Origin: Thalassobacterium maritimum
Lineage (GTDB): Bacteria; Verrucomicrobiota; Verrucomicrobiia; Opitutales; Coraliomargaritaceae
Length of the DNA stretch: 64,000 nucleotides
Reading direction: 5' to 3'
Assembly (NCBI RefSeq): GCF_031127805.1
Contig: NZ_JARXHW010000023.1
Span: forward strand, 1-64,000
Below are positions 45,463-54,882 of the stretch, piece by piece. The position numbers were made by a program, and so were the translations under genes. Every line of letters starts with the position of its first letter. Positions within the stretch are counted from its first letter, which is position 1. The notes beneath the pieces are model-generated. The model searched no databases. It was given only the letters and a program-made list of their open reading frames with translations, and was not told the DNA's origin.

Positions 45463-46821
45463 CTAACTATTACGAATCAGTGCTTTCTCAATCAATGGTA
45501 ACATCTTACCACGCCGGAAGAGCGTCACCTGGCCGGAACTGCCCGAGACGACTATGCAGAGGCAATCGATCGCTTGCGTAATCGAAGCCGCCGCGGCGTG
45601 CCGACTCCCAAGGCCACTATGCAGCTCGTGTGTGTAGTCCGGCGTATGGATCAATGAGCCCGCCGAGATCAGCACACCGTCCCCCCGAATAATGAAGGCA
45701 CCGTCGATGGAAGAAAGCTCTTTGACCGTCTCATCCATGAAGGGATTGAGAATATTACGATCCTCGTCCTTATAGCCGTAAAATGGATTTAAGATCAAAG
45801 GCTTAGTGTATTGAGAGATCTGCTCCGCATTCCCCAAAGCAAACAAGCAACCAACTGGGTGGCCTTCGCGCCCTTCGACCGCCAATTCCGTCGCGATCGC
45901 AAGCACCCGTTCGATCACCTCTGGCTTTACAGTAGCTGGCAGCATATCGGACTTACTGGCGAGCATCGTGTCGAACTCTCGCTCGATATCCACCACCGTA
46001 ATACTATCAAACTGATTACTCTGCGGAAGGCCGCCGATGCAACACAAGCGGTCCTGACTCGAAAAGATCCCCCGCGTCAGGCCGATCAGCACCGCACTGC
46101 GCAATTGCGAAAAACGGTGATTACTATAGGAGCGGATCGGAATCACCGCATCGATCTCCTCACGCTCGGTCGCGGCCTCCGAGGTCCCATGCGCAATCAG
46201 CACCGTCTTAAAACCTTTAAACACCTTGCCCACTTCAACCCCACCGCCGAAAGTATCCGCAAATACCAATACCGAGGTGCACTGCGCTCCCTTGGCGATC
46301 TTGGCCGCTTCACGCAGGATTAGATTATTAAAACGATTATGCCGGCGACGTGGCTGGCTCTCCTCTCCAGCAAAGACTTGCTTCAGCTCTTTGCGAAAGT
46401 CGGATAATTTCTCCGCCGCATGTAAACGCTCCATGTGCCCCTTGTCCTGAAAGACCCGGGCCAGCGAAGCGAGACTGTAGAGGTAGCTACGCGCGTTTTG
46501 CGAAGCCAGCAGCAGAAAGATATATCGTATATCCTGATACTCAGAATGCCCATCGTAGGCCAAGCCATTGGGGCAACGCCCCACCGCGACCATGTAGGGA
46601 CGCTTCATGTTGACACGCGCATGCGGCAAGCAGACGCCATGGCCCAGATAAGTCGTCATCTGACGCTCGCGGTCCAACAGGTCCGCCACCAGGCCCTTCT
46701 TTGTCAGCCCACGCTCCTTGCTCACGTCGCAAACTTCGATTAATTCAGATACAGCGCTTTCGAAATCCGTGCTCTTAAGGTCGATCACACGGGACTGGGC
46801 GATGTATCGGTCGATGCGCAT
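45463..46821 (-). CDS. PTS EIIA - PK_C-like - diadenylate cyclase fusion
   Basis: This 452-residue protein has three parts. Residues 1-150 are a PTS EIIA (fructose/Ntr type), with the likely phospho-His67 in TYLGHGVCLPHARV. Residues about 165-290 look like the pyruvate-kinase C-terminal (alpha/beta) fold seen in archaeal DacZ (AKGAQCTSVLVFADTFGGGV, then FKTVLIAHG). Residues about 300-452 are a DisA_N/DAC cyclase domain (ATELAVEGREGHPVGCLFALG). The DGA motif is at 373-375 (SIDGAFIIRG), and GSRHAAAASIT is at 405-415, where the usual RHR is RHA. It should make c-di-AMP from two ATP, possibly controlled by PTS phosphorylation. It is monocistronic, with nuoA upstream. I infer the architecture from motifs only. 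Confidence 0.82.
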   Translation of the reverse strand: MRIDRYIAQSRVIDLKSTDFESAVSELIEVCDVSKERGLTKKGLVADLLDRERQMTTYLGHGVCLPHARVNMKRPYMVAVGRCPNGLAYDGHSEYQDIRYIFLLLASQNARSYLYSLASLARVFQDKGHMERLHAAEKLSDFRKELKQVFAGEESQPRRRHNRFNNLILREAAKIAKGAQCTSVLVFADTFGGGVEVGKVFKGFKTVLIAHGTSEAATEREEIDAVIPIRSYSNHRFSQLRSAVLIGLTRGIFSSQDRLCCIGGLPQSNQFDSITVVDIEREFDTMLASKSDMLPATVKPEVIERVLAIATELAVEGREGHPVGCLFALGNAEQISQYTKPLILNPFYGYKDEDRNILNPFMDETVKELSSIDGAFIIRGDGVLISAGSLIHTPDYTHELHSGLGSRHAAAASITQAIDCLCIVVSGSSGQVTLFRRGKMLPLIEKALIRNS

Positions 46822-46960
46822 GTAGGCGTGGCGAAGTTTCTAATGTTAAAGGTTCAGGTCGTTTAAATCGTTAAGCCACTACTTATGCGCGAGATAGAGA
46901 ATCTAGCAACGATCAAATGCAACAAATACAGCAAAAGCGAATCTGCGCATCCTGAGTGGA

Positions 46961-47335
46961 TTACTGCTCCCACTCGATGGCACCCTTTTTCAGTTCGTAG
47001 AAAAGCCCGAGCACCAACACGAAAAGGAAAAAGAAGACCGGCAAAATGATCGGCAGGTTCGCAGCCAGAAACTCGCGAAAAGTTAAAACCCATGGGAACA
47101 GGAAGACCACCTCGATATCAAACAAGATAAAGAGCATCGCAGTCACATAAAACTTAACAGCAAACGGTGCATGCCCAGAGCCCTCAGCTAGCATACCACA
47201 CTCGTAGGGCGTATTCTTGATCGCAGTGTCAGTGCCACGCTGCCCGAAAATATGCGACGCGATAATAACAAACGCGCCAATACCGGCAGCGATTAAAATT
47301 TGAACAAGGATCGGATAATAGTCCGCGATTTGCAT
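46961..47335 (-). CDS. nuoA: NADH-quinone oxidoreductase subunit A
   Basis: This 124-residue membrane subunit of complex I has three transmembrane helices and the conserved loop KNTPYECGMLAEGSGHAPFAVK, containing the Cys of the quinone-site switch loop. FYVTAMLFILFDIEVVFLFPW is typical of NuoA. The length is normal. It is alone: no nuoB or other nuo gene is beside it, which is unusual because nuoA normally leads the operon. The 139 bases to the next gene hold no recognisable feature. Confidence 0.95.
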   Translation of the reverse strand: MQIADYYPILVQILIAAGIGAFVIIASHIFGQRGTDTAIKNTPYECGMLAEGSGHAPFAVKFYVTAMLFILFDIEVVFLFPWVLTFREFLAANLPIILPVFFFLFVLVLGLFYELKKGAIEWEQ

Positions 47336-47419
47336 AATACAAAGAAAGAACTCTGCTTTAGCGGAGAATTCAAGGTGTTTCTATCCAGATAAGATAGAAA
47401 GTCTTAACGACTGGCACAG

Positions 47420-48616
47420 CTACCAGGGCGCCACCCGCCGTAACCACGATTTTTCTTCAGGCAACTCCACCGGCTCAGGCGCAGGCGCCACTGGTGGGGG
47501 CCGCACACGCACACCGCTTTCAGGCAACGGCACTGGCTGCACTCGTATCCGATCAGGGTCCAATTCGCCCAGTCCTAAACTGGCGGCGAAGGGTAACTGC
47601 CGCGGCAAGGGCTCGATCTCAGAAAAGCCCTCCAAGACGCGCCTCACGTTGATACGGTCATATAGCATACGGTCCAGCGCAACCGGATCACGACTCATCC
47701 ATAAGCGCGGCTCTGAGCGACTGTAGATCGAATTAAAATACGGGCCCGCGATAAACTGATAACGCTCCAGCGACACAAAATTCAAAAGGAGTCGCTCTTC
47801 AAGCTCGGGAATCGCCGCAATCTCGGCCACCGCGGCGGATGCGGTGGCTTGATTGACTAAAAAGCGCCGGCTATTACTCACGTTCCAGAGGGTCGCATTG
47901 GCCAGCACACCATCGATTCCAAGCGCAGGGTCATCCACGCCCACTGCTAGATTGATCCAGAAATCGACCTCAAACAAGAGGGGCTTTGGCAAAAAACTTT
48001 TACGCCCCTGCGCGCCCTCGGCGAGCTCTGTCGCACCGCGCGCCTCCGAAATCAGCTGCGGCTCCTGCTGCAAGGCTGGTGGCAGGGGACTATCGTAAAA
48101 CCAATCAGGATCATAGTATTGCTCGCTGTCCAAAGCGAGTACGGGACAGCCCTCAAACTGTGCAGCGGACTCGCTCAACGGCGGCATCACTCCAGCCTCG
48201 CGCAAATCATAGGCGGAATAATCGACGATGAATATCGAGTCGCGCTCATAGCCACGCAGCTCCAAGGCCTCGATCAGGGCTCGAATCAATTGCAGCGGCG
48301 TGCCCAGCCCCGCACGCCCACGAGTGTTGATTTTGAGAGCGACCTTCCCCCGCTCCCCAGGCTGCAGCGCTTGACCGACTTGTTGCTCATAAGCCTGCAG
48401 CAAGCCCTCGACTTCAGTGTAATACAGACTTCCGCTCGCAAGGGGAGACTCCCAAACCAAACCGAGCGGCGCACGTGGCGCCAATGCCCCCGCAATCGTC
48501 CCAAGCCCGAGGAGGCTACATATAAGTATAAAACAAGCGAGGAACCAATTCGGCGACCACTTGACTAATTCGCACGGGGAACGCGCCCCTACTCCTGCAA
48601 TAGTACAATTGTACAC
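47420..48616 (-). CDS. DUF362-domain exported protein
   Basis: This protein has a hydrophobic signal anchor (FLACFILICSLLGLGTIAGA) followed by a domain like DUF362 (KVALKINTRGRAGLGTPLQL, GIDGVLANATLWNVSNSRRF, SRDPVALDRMLYDRIN). The C-terminus is a Pro-rich tail (about 40 residues). DUF362 proteins are uncharacterised; some carry ferredoxin-like clusters, but no CxxC motif is visible here. The frame is open to 48892, overlapping the divergent TPR gene. A GTG at 48616 (398 residues) precedes the signal anchor and leaves a 100-base divergent gap. ATG 48751 or 48718 remain possible, so the start is uncertain. Confidence 0.7.
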   Translation of the reverse strand: MYNCTIAGVGARSPCELVKWSPNWFLACFILICSLLGLGTIAGALAPRAPLGLVWESPLASGSLYYTEVEGLLQAYEQQVGQALQPGERGKVALKINTRGRAGLGTPLQLIRALIEALELRGYERDSIFIVDYSAYDLREAGVMPPLSESAAQFEGCPVLALDSEQYYDPDWFYDSPLPPALQQEPQLISEARGATELAEGAQGRKSFLPKPLLFEVDFWINLAVGVDDPALGIDGVLANATLWNVSNSRRFLVNQATASAAVAEIAAIPELEERLLLNFVSLERYQFIAGPYFNSIYSRSEPRLWMSRDPVALDRMLYDRINVRRVLEGFSEIEPLPRQLPFAASLGLGELDPDRIRVQPVPLPESGVRVRPPPVAPAPEPVELPEEKSWLRRVAPW

Positions 48617-48716
48617 CTGCCGCCTATCCACTTGACAGCTATAAAGCGGAAACGAGAGTAGACGCTTCGTCGTTTTGTTGCTAAATGCACTCACAAACCG
48701 AACACAATTCCCGCAC

Positions 48717-50546
48717 ATGTTAAAAGCAAACTTCAAAAGCGTATTCTTCATCACACTGGTCACGACCTTCACTTTGTTGATTGGTTGCAGTAGTCCTGAA
48801 GAAAAAAAGGCCGCGCAAATTAAAGAGGCCCTCTCCCTCTCCGCGAATGGCGCCAACGCAGAAGCTTTGGAAATACTCGAAAATCTAGCCACGCTCTACC
48901 CCAACGACCTGGAAATCCTGAATTCCATCGGCCAAATCTACACCGCTCAGGGCGACCCTACGATGGCCGCGTTCTTCCTGGAGCAGGCCTATCTACAGGC
49001 GCCCGAAGACACCGAACTACTCTTCAAAACCTACCAGAGCTTAGAAGCCGCCAAGCAACCATCTGCTCATCTGTTGGAAAAACTGGCCGTGCAAGCACCG
49101 GGTGCCATGACGCCAGAGCTCTGGGTGCGACTCGGCCAATCCCGCCAAGCGGAAAATAAAGTGCAGCCCGCTCTCGATGCCTACCTAAAGGGCGTCAACC
49201 CCGAGCAGCAAAAGCCCGCTCCCGAAACTGCGGCTGCCATCGGTCAGCTCTTCGTCAAAGCTGGCAACCTCCCGCAGGCCGAATCATGGCTCAAAATCGC
49301 AGCCGACAACGATGATCCGAATGCCTTAACCGCCCTGTTCGCACTACTCGAAATCAATCTACGCCAAAAAGACTGGGTCGAGGCCGAAGCCACCATCGCC
49401 CAACTCAACAAACAATTCCCCGGCGCCGTCGAAGCCAGCCAATGGAAACAAGCCCAGAAAGAACTCATTCGCTGGCGCAAGGCACAAGACGAGATGAAGG
49501 CTAAACTCGCCCAAGCCGAAGCGGAGAAAAAGGCAGCCCAAGCCGCCGCAGCCGCACGAGCTAAAGCACAAGCAGAACAAATCGCCGCTCAAAAAGCAGC
49601 CGCCGAGAAAGCAGCCGCCGAAAAAGCCGCCACCGCAGAGCCCGCCCCAACTGCAGACCCCGCCATTGCCACTGCAGCCCCTGCCATTGCCACTGCAGAC
49701 GCGGACCCAAGCACTGCTCAGCAAGAAAACGAGCCTGGCCTCACAGGCGGTAAAGCACAAATCATCGCCGACCTCGAAGCTGCCGAAGCCATGGCCGACG
49801 CCCCGGCCATCGAAGGCGAAATGCCCGATGCAATCGACCCAGCCATTTCTACGACCGAAGCGATCGCCTTCAACCCAGCCATCGCAATCGAGCCAGCCGA
49901 TCCGGAAATTTCTTTCGAAGTCAATTACGACCAAGCCTCCAACGCCGCTGGCACGAACTATAGCATCGCTGCAGACACCCCAGCAGAGCCAGCGCCCTCT
50001 CAAAGCATCCAAGAATATACACCTCAGTTCCCAGAGCCTGACACAGAAGCTTCCAGCCAAGCGATTCGCCCCAGCACCCAAGCACGTAGCATCGAGGAGC
50101 TCATGGCTGACGCAGAAACAGCCACGCTGGATCGCGACTTCAAATCAGCCATCCGTAAATACTGGGCCGCCATCAGTATCGCGAACAACCGCGCCGACGT
50201 CTGGAACCTGCTTTCCCGCGCCTACCTAGTCGACGGGCAACTAAAAAATGCCGAAACCACCGCCCTTGAAGCGGTCCGCCTAGAGCCTCGCGAAGTCGCC
50301 TACACACTCGATTACTTGCGTGTTGCACAACGCTCCAAAGAGCCTCAGGAGTTCCTGACCGAGCTCGAAACCGCCTTCGACCGCTTTCCCACCAGCCCCG
50401 AAATCACGCTCTCACTCGCGCGCGGCCACGAACGTATCTCCAAGGACTATCCCACCGCCCGCAATCTTTACCTACGATTCATCGACACCGCACCGAGGCA
50501 CCCACTCATCCCCGAGGCACGTGCCGCAGTCGATCGACTCCGCTAG
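48717..50546 (+). CDS. TPR-repeat lipoprotein with low-complexity linker
   Basis: This 609-residue lipoprotein has the lipobox LLIGC about 20 residues after M1. Several TPR units (about 30-230) include EALEILENLATLYPNDLEIL and a coiled-coil Lys/Ala/Glu stretch (about 240-310). An Ala/Pro/Ile-rich linker (PAIATAAPAIATADADP and further PAI repeats, about 310-450) follows, then more TPR units (about 465-609). Such proteins usually act as scaffolds in the cell envelope. The frame opens at 48675, but ATG 48717 gives a clean signal. It lies 70 bases before dnaG and could share its transcript. Confidence 0.8.
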   Translation: MLKANFKSVFFITLVTTFTLLIGCSSPEEKKAAQIKEALSLSANGANAEALEILENLATLYPNDLEILNSIGQIYTAQGDPTMAAFFLEQAYLQAPEDTELLFKTYQSLEAAKQPSAHLLEKLAVQAPGAMTPELWVRLGQSRQAENKVQPALDAYLKGVNPEQQKPAPETAAAIGQLFVKAGNLPQAESWLKIAADNDDPNALTALFALLEINLRQKDWVEAEATIAQLNKQFPGAVEASQWKQAQKELIRWRKAQDEMKAKLAQAEAEKKAAQAAAAARAKAQAEQIAAQKAAAEKAAAEKAATAEPAPTADPAIATAAPAIATADADPSTAQQENEPGLTGGKAQIIADLEAAEAMADAPAIEGEMPDAIDPAISTTEAIAFNPAIAIEPADPEISFEVNYDQASNAAGTNYSIAADTPAEPAPSQSIQEYTPQFPEPDTEASSQAIRPSTQARSIEELMADAETATLDRDFKSAIRKYWAAISIANNRADVWNLLSRAYLVDGQLKNAETTALEAVRLEPREVAYTLDYLRVAQRSKEPQEFLTELETAFDRFPTSPEITLSLARGHERISKDYPTARNLYLRFIDTAPRHPLIPEARAAVDRLR

Positions 50547-50616
50547 GCCACCTTCCATCTCAATCTAAATCTCTAAGCTCAACCCGCGCAGCGCGCGATT
50601 ATTTCACTTATCTCCC

Positions 50617-52440
50617 TTGGCACGCGTTAAACAAAGCTCCATCGAAGCCATCAAACACCAAGTCAACTTGGTCGATGTCGTCTCCCCCTATGCCCAACTC
50701 AAAAAAGCTGGGCGCTCATGGAAAGGACTCAGCCCTTTCACACAGGAAAAAACAGCATCCTTCTACGTCCACCCCGATCGCGGCTTTTATAAATGCTTCA
50801 GCACCGGCGAAGGTGGCGACTGTTTCACCTTTATCATGAAACAGGAAAACCTCGAATTCATCGAGGCTGTCGAGTTTCTCGCCAAGAAATTTAATATCAC
50901 CCTCGAATACGAGGCCGGTGGCCCCTCGCGCGAAGAGATGTCGCTGCGCAAGCAAATCTTCGAGCTCCACGAGCTCGCCACCACTTGGTTCCACCAACAG
51001 TTTCTTGAATCGAAAGAAGCGGGCCCCGTGCGCGATTACTGGAAGAACCAACGCGGCTTCACGCCCGAAACCGCCAAAGAAGTTAAAATCGGCTATGCCC
51101 CTGCCGCCCGCGAAGCTTTCGCACTCTACTGCAAAGAGCGCAAGGTCTCCACCGCGGCTATGCTGCAGTCGGGGCTCTTTTTCGCCCGCGAAGGGGAACG
51201 TAACCACGAATATTTCAAATCCCGCTTCCGTGGACGGCTCATGATCCCCATCCGGGACGTGCAAGGACGCGTGGTGGCCTTCACCGCACGCCAGCTGCCT
51301 CAGACGCCAGAGGACGATCCCGCCCGCGAGGCCAAATACGTCAACTCCCCCGAGACTCCGATCTTTCATAAAGGCCGCATCCTCTTCGGCATGGATCACG
51401 CCCGCACTCACCTCAAAGACGGCGAGAGCTTTCTCTTAGTCGAAGGCCAGCTCGACGCGATCCGCTGCTGGTCCGTCGGCCTCCACACCGCCGTCGCTCC
51501 GCAGGGCACCGCCATCACCGACGACCAAATGCACCTACTGCGCCGCTACGAGCCGAAAAGTATCGAGTGCTTGCTCGATGGCGACGCCGCAGGCCGTAAA
51601 GCCGCACTGCGCGCAATGCCACTCGCCTTTAAGGCGGGCCTGGAATTTCGCTTTTTATTGCTGCCAGAGAAGGCCGACCCCGACGACCTCTTGCGCGAGC
51701 AAGGCGCCGCAGCCTTGGAGCCACTACGCCAAAGCTCCAAAAGCGGCATCGAGTTACTGGTGGCCGAGAGCCTGCCCGCAGGGCGCAGCCCCACCACCAA
51801 CGAAAAGACCACCGCCCTGCGCGCGGTCTTCGACCTACTGCACCACGTGCCTTCCGAAGTCGCACGCGAAGATTACATCCGGATCGCGGCCCGCCTCGTC
51901 AATGTCGACCCCATGGCCGCACTGCGTGACTTCCAAAAAGTGCCCCCGCCGCGCCCGGCATTTCAGCGTGAAGAAGCCGCACCCGCGCCCAAGGCAACCC
52001 GAGACCCGCTATTGACACAAGCCACTTGGGAGCTACTTTGGCTCGTTTTACATCATCCGGAACACGCTCAGAAGCTGTCAGAAATTATTGATTACGAATG
52101 GATTAATACAGACTCCACCACAGGCAGGCTGCTCTCACGCCTACTCGCTGAGCTACGCGAAGGGATGATTGAAAGTGTCGATCAGATAGAAAATATCATT
52201 GATACCATTGAAGAACGTCAACTTTTAGCCGATATTCACTCCCGCGAACTCAGCATCGAAGCGCCCGCCAAACAAATCGTATCCTGCCTCGAACGCCTCC
52301 GCCGCAATCATGTAGACGCCCAGATTAAACAATTGAAACAACAGATCATTAACGCAGCTCCCGAATCACAGATAGACCTGATGCGTGAGCAAAAAGCACT
52401 CATTCGCAATATCGCGCAGCCCCTCCAACTCACACTTTAA
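50617..52440 (+). CDS. dnaG: DNA primase with degenerate zinc-binding domain
   Basis: This 607-residue primase makes RNA primers at the replication fork. The N-terminal zinc domain is recognisable (SPFTQEKTASFYVHPDRGFY, then KCFSTGEGGDCFTFIM), but the four ligands are mostly gone. The usual CPFH reads SPFT (39-42) and the usual CFGCG reads CFSTG (60-64), so only Cys60 survives. The TOPRIM core is intact: LLVEGQLDAIRCW with the catalytic Glu, and CLLDGDAAGRKAAL with DxD. The C-terminal helical DnaB-binding region is present. The start is TTG at 50617, the only option compatible with MARVKQSSIEAIK. It is followed by rpoD, as in the macromolecular synthesis operon. Confidence 0.93.
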   Translation: MARVKQSSIEAIKHQVNLVDVVSPYAQLKKAGRSWKGLSPFTQEKTASFYVHPDRGFYKCFSTGEGGDCFTFIMKQENLEFIEAVEFLAKKFNITLEYEAGGPSREEMSLRKQIFELHELATTWFHQQFLESKEAGPVRDYWKNQRGFTPETAKEVKIGYAPAAREAFALYCKERKVSTAAMLQSGLFFAREGERNHEYFKSRFRGRLMIPIRDVQGRVVAFTARQLPQTPEDDPAREAKYVNSPETPIFHKGRILFGMDHARTHLKDGESFLLVEGQLDAIRCWSVGLHTAVAPQGTAITDDQMHLLRRYEPKSIECLLDGDAAGRKAALRAMPLAFKAGLEFRFLLLPEKADPDDLLREQGAAALEPLRQSSKSGIELLVAESLPAGRSPTTNEKTTALRAVFDLLHHVPSEVAREDYIRIAARLVNVDPMAALRDFQKVPPPRPAFQREEAAPAPKATRDPLLTQATWELLWLVLHHPEHAQKLSEIIDYEWINTDSTTGRLLSRLLAELREGMIESVDQIENIIDTIEERQLLADIHSRELSIEAPAKQIVSCLERLRRNHVDAQIKQLKQQIINAAPESQIDLMREQKALIRNIAQPLQLTL

Positions 52441-52466
52441 GACCGCACCACCTTACGAAACTAATT

Positions 52467-54320
52467 ATGCCAGCCGCGAAAAAGAAAACCGTCACCAAAG
52501 CTCCCGCCAAGAAAACCGTCGCCTCCAAGAAGGTCGCCGCTAAAGCGATCAAGAAAAAAGTTGTGATCGACGATGAGACAGACGACGCCAAGCTCGCCGC
52601 CGCCACCGAGAAGGCTGCCAAGAAGCGCAAACTATCTCCCAAAGCGCAGGAGAAACTCAACGAGCGTATCCGCAACCTGATCCGCCTCTCGAAAGAGCAG
52701 AGCTTCCTGACCTACAAGGATATCAACCAAGCACTGCCCGATTCCGTCAACAACCCCGACGAAATCGAAAACGTAATCTCCATCCTCCAGAATCTGGAAG
52801 TTGAAATCTTGGACGACAACGAAGTCGATGCCTTCAAGGCACGCCAGGAAGAGACCGAGGAAAAGGAAGTCCGCACCTCGCAAAACGACATTCTCGACGA
52901 TCCCGTCCGAATGTATCTCAAGCAAATGGGCCAAGTGCCCCTCCTCACACGTGAAGAAGAGGTCGCCATCTCCAAGCGTATCGAAAAGGCCGAGCTGAAA
53001 GCACAAGACGCCCTGTTCTCCACTGCGCTCACACTCGAATTTCAAAACAACGTCGTACAAAAGCTCCTCAACCGTGAGGAACGCTTCGACCGCGTGGTAC
53101 TCGATAAAAAGATCGAGAGCCGCGAAGCCTACTTTAACAGCTTACCCAAGCTACTCGAAGAAGCACACCGCCTAGGCGAGCGCATTTACGCCGCATGGGA
53201 CAGCCACGTCAATGCCAGCAACGAGTCCAACGCCAAGCGCGCACGCACTCGCATGGTCAAATACGAAGAAGAGCTGCGCAAGGTGCTACGTAAATACTGC
53301 CTCAAGCTCAAATGCTTCGAAGATTTCCTCAATAATCTAACACCGGTCTACCGCGAAGTATCCAATCTCTACGACGACCTCGCCGATGCCGACATGGTCT
53401 CTGCCCGCCGTAAGACCAAGGTCGACGTCCAAGCCACCGAGCAGCGCCTCGAAGAAATCAAGGCTGAGTTCAAAATGGATGCCCGCGAATTCATGGAGAT
53501 CATCCGTGAAGTGCGCCTCGGCATGCGGGAAGCACACAAGGCCAAGACTGAGATGGTGGAAGCCAACTTGCGCCTCGTAATCTCGATCGCCAAGAAATAT
53601 ACCAACCGCGGCCTGTCTTTCCTCGACCTCATTCAAGAAGGCAACATGGGCCTGATGAAAGCAGTTGAGAAGTTCGAATACCGCCGCGGCTATAAGTTCT
53701 CGACCTACGCGACTTGGTGGATCCGCCAAGCGATCACCCGCTCCATCGCCGATCAAGCACGCACCATCCGGATTCCCGTGCACATGATCGAGACCCTGAA
53801 CAAGGTCATGCAAGTGCAGAAACAACTGCTGCAAGAACTCGGCCACGAACCGACTGCGGAGGAAGTTGCCGACGAAATGAACCTTCCGATCGAGCGCGTC
53901 CAGTCCATCATGAAGATGGCCCAGCAACCGATTTCCTTACAAAGCCCCGTGGGCGACTCCGATGACACCAACTTCGGCGATTTCATCGAAGACAAAGGCG
54001 CGGAAAATCCTTACGACATGACCGCCTACAGCCTGCTGCGCGAAAAGATCACCGACGTGCTCGACTCGCTCACAGAGCGCGAACGCCGCGTGCTCTCGCT
54101 CCGCTTCGGCCTCGCCGACGGCTACTCCCGCACATTGGAAGAAGTGGGCCGCCAATTCAAAGTCACCCGTGAGCGCATTCGCCAAATCGAGGCCAAGGCC
54201 CTGCGCAAGATGCGTCACCCGACACGCATCCGCCAACTACACGGCTTCTTCGAGGGCGACATCAACCTCGAAAAACCTGGCATGGACAGCATCAAAAGAG
54301 AAAACGCCAAACATAAATAA
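52467..54320 (+). CDS. rpoD: RNA polymerase primary sigma factor
   Basis: This 617-residue housekeeping sigma-70 has a Lys/Ala-rich N-terminal tail (about 1-40), region 1.1 (about 60-110, SFLTYKDINQALPD), region 1.2 (DPVRMYLKQMGQVPLLTREE), region 2 (EANLRLVISIAKKYTNRGLS, then YKFSTYATWWIRQAITR), region 3 (TIRIPVHMIETLNK) and region 4 (LTERERRVLSLRFGL, then EEVGRQFKVTRERIRQIEAK). The non-conserved insert between 1.2 and 2 is moderate in length. It starts 26 bases after dnaG and is probably co-transcribed with it. Confidence 0.97.
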   Translation: MPAAKKKTVTKAPAKKTVASKKVAAKAIKKKVVIDDETDDAKLAAATEKAAKKRKLSPKAQEKLNERIRNLIRLSKEQSFLTYKDINQALPDSVNNPDEIENVISILQNLEVEILDDNEVDAFKARQEETEEKEVRTSQNDILDDPVRMYLKQMGQVPLLTREEEVAISKRIEKAELKAQDALFSTALTLEFQNNVVQKLLNREERFDRVVLDKKIESREAYFNSLPKLLEEAHRLGERIYAAWDSHVNASNESNAKRARTRMVKYEEELRKVLRKYCLKLKCFEDFLNNLTPVYREVSNLYDDLADADMVSARRKTKVDVQATEQRLEEIKAEFKMDAREFMEIIREVRLGMREAHKAKTEMVEANLRLVISIAKKYTNRGLSFLDLIQEGNMGLMKAVEKFEYRRGYKFSTYATWWIRQAITRSIADQARTIRIPVHMIETLNKVMQVQKQLLQELGHEPTAEEVADEMNLPIERVQSIMKMAQQPISLQSPVGDSDDTNFGDFIEDKGAENPYDMTAYSLLREKITDVLDSLTERERRVLSLRFGLADGYSRTLEEVGRQFKVTRERIRQIEAKALRKMRHPTRIRQLHGFFEGDINLEKPGMDSIKRENAKHK

Positions 54321-54383
54321 GATCGTAAAGGCCCTCATTTTCCATGAGCCTCACTAAGACAGTCATCTATCTGTAACAAAAAT

Positions 54384-54794
54384 ATGCGTCATACATCTCT
54401 ACTTCTCCTTGCACTCGCTGCCGGCTCTCTCCCAATTCTCAGTGGTTGTGGTGGGCATAACGGCGTCCGCATAACCGAAGGCGATCAGCAGATCGGCGCC
54501 GCGCAAACGGGCACTGTGATTCCTGTAAGCTCCGCCACAGTTGTGCATGTCAATGTGTTCGAACGCCTCGCCACGCTGCGTAACGCACGTGGATTCACTG
54601 AAGGCGCCTTCCTCATCACACGCGACAACACAGGCAAGCAGACTGCGACGCTCAAAGCCCGCGCGCAACGCGAAGGCCTACGCACTGCCGACATTCTCGA
54701 AGGCCTACCTGACATTAACGATCGCGCAGAAACAGTCAGCGCCAGCGAAAGCGCCCGCCTCAGCAAAATCTACCGCGACCCGATCCAAGAATAA
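54384..54794 (+). CDS. small lipoprotein of unknown function
   Basis: This 136-residue exported protein has a signal peptide with lipobox LSGC near residue 22 (ILSGCGGHNG). The mature part is short and mixed, with GFTEGAFLITRDNTGKQTAT and an acidic C-terminal helix (DINDRAETVSASESARLSKI). I recognise no family. It lies 63 bases after rpoD on the same strand and 88 bases before tatA. Confidence 0.7.
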   Translation: MRHTSLLLLALAAGSLPILSGCGGHNGVRITEGDQQIGAAQTGTVIPVSSATVVHVNVFERLATLRNARGFTEGAFLITRDNTGKQTATLKARAQREGLRTADILEGLPDINDRAETVSASESARLSKIYRDPIQE

Positions 54795-54882
54795 TTCTAT
54801 CACCACAGCGGCCTACCGCAACTAGCCGCAACAGGGCGACCAACTGCCCGCTTTAAGTCCACATCTCAATCAGCACGCTCCA

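Noticed and set aside
54321..54383. Possible terminator after rpoD (aggccctcat...atgagcct)
   Set aside because: The stem has an unpaired bulge and no T tract, so it is too weak to call.
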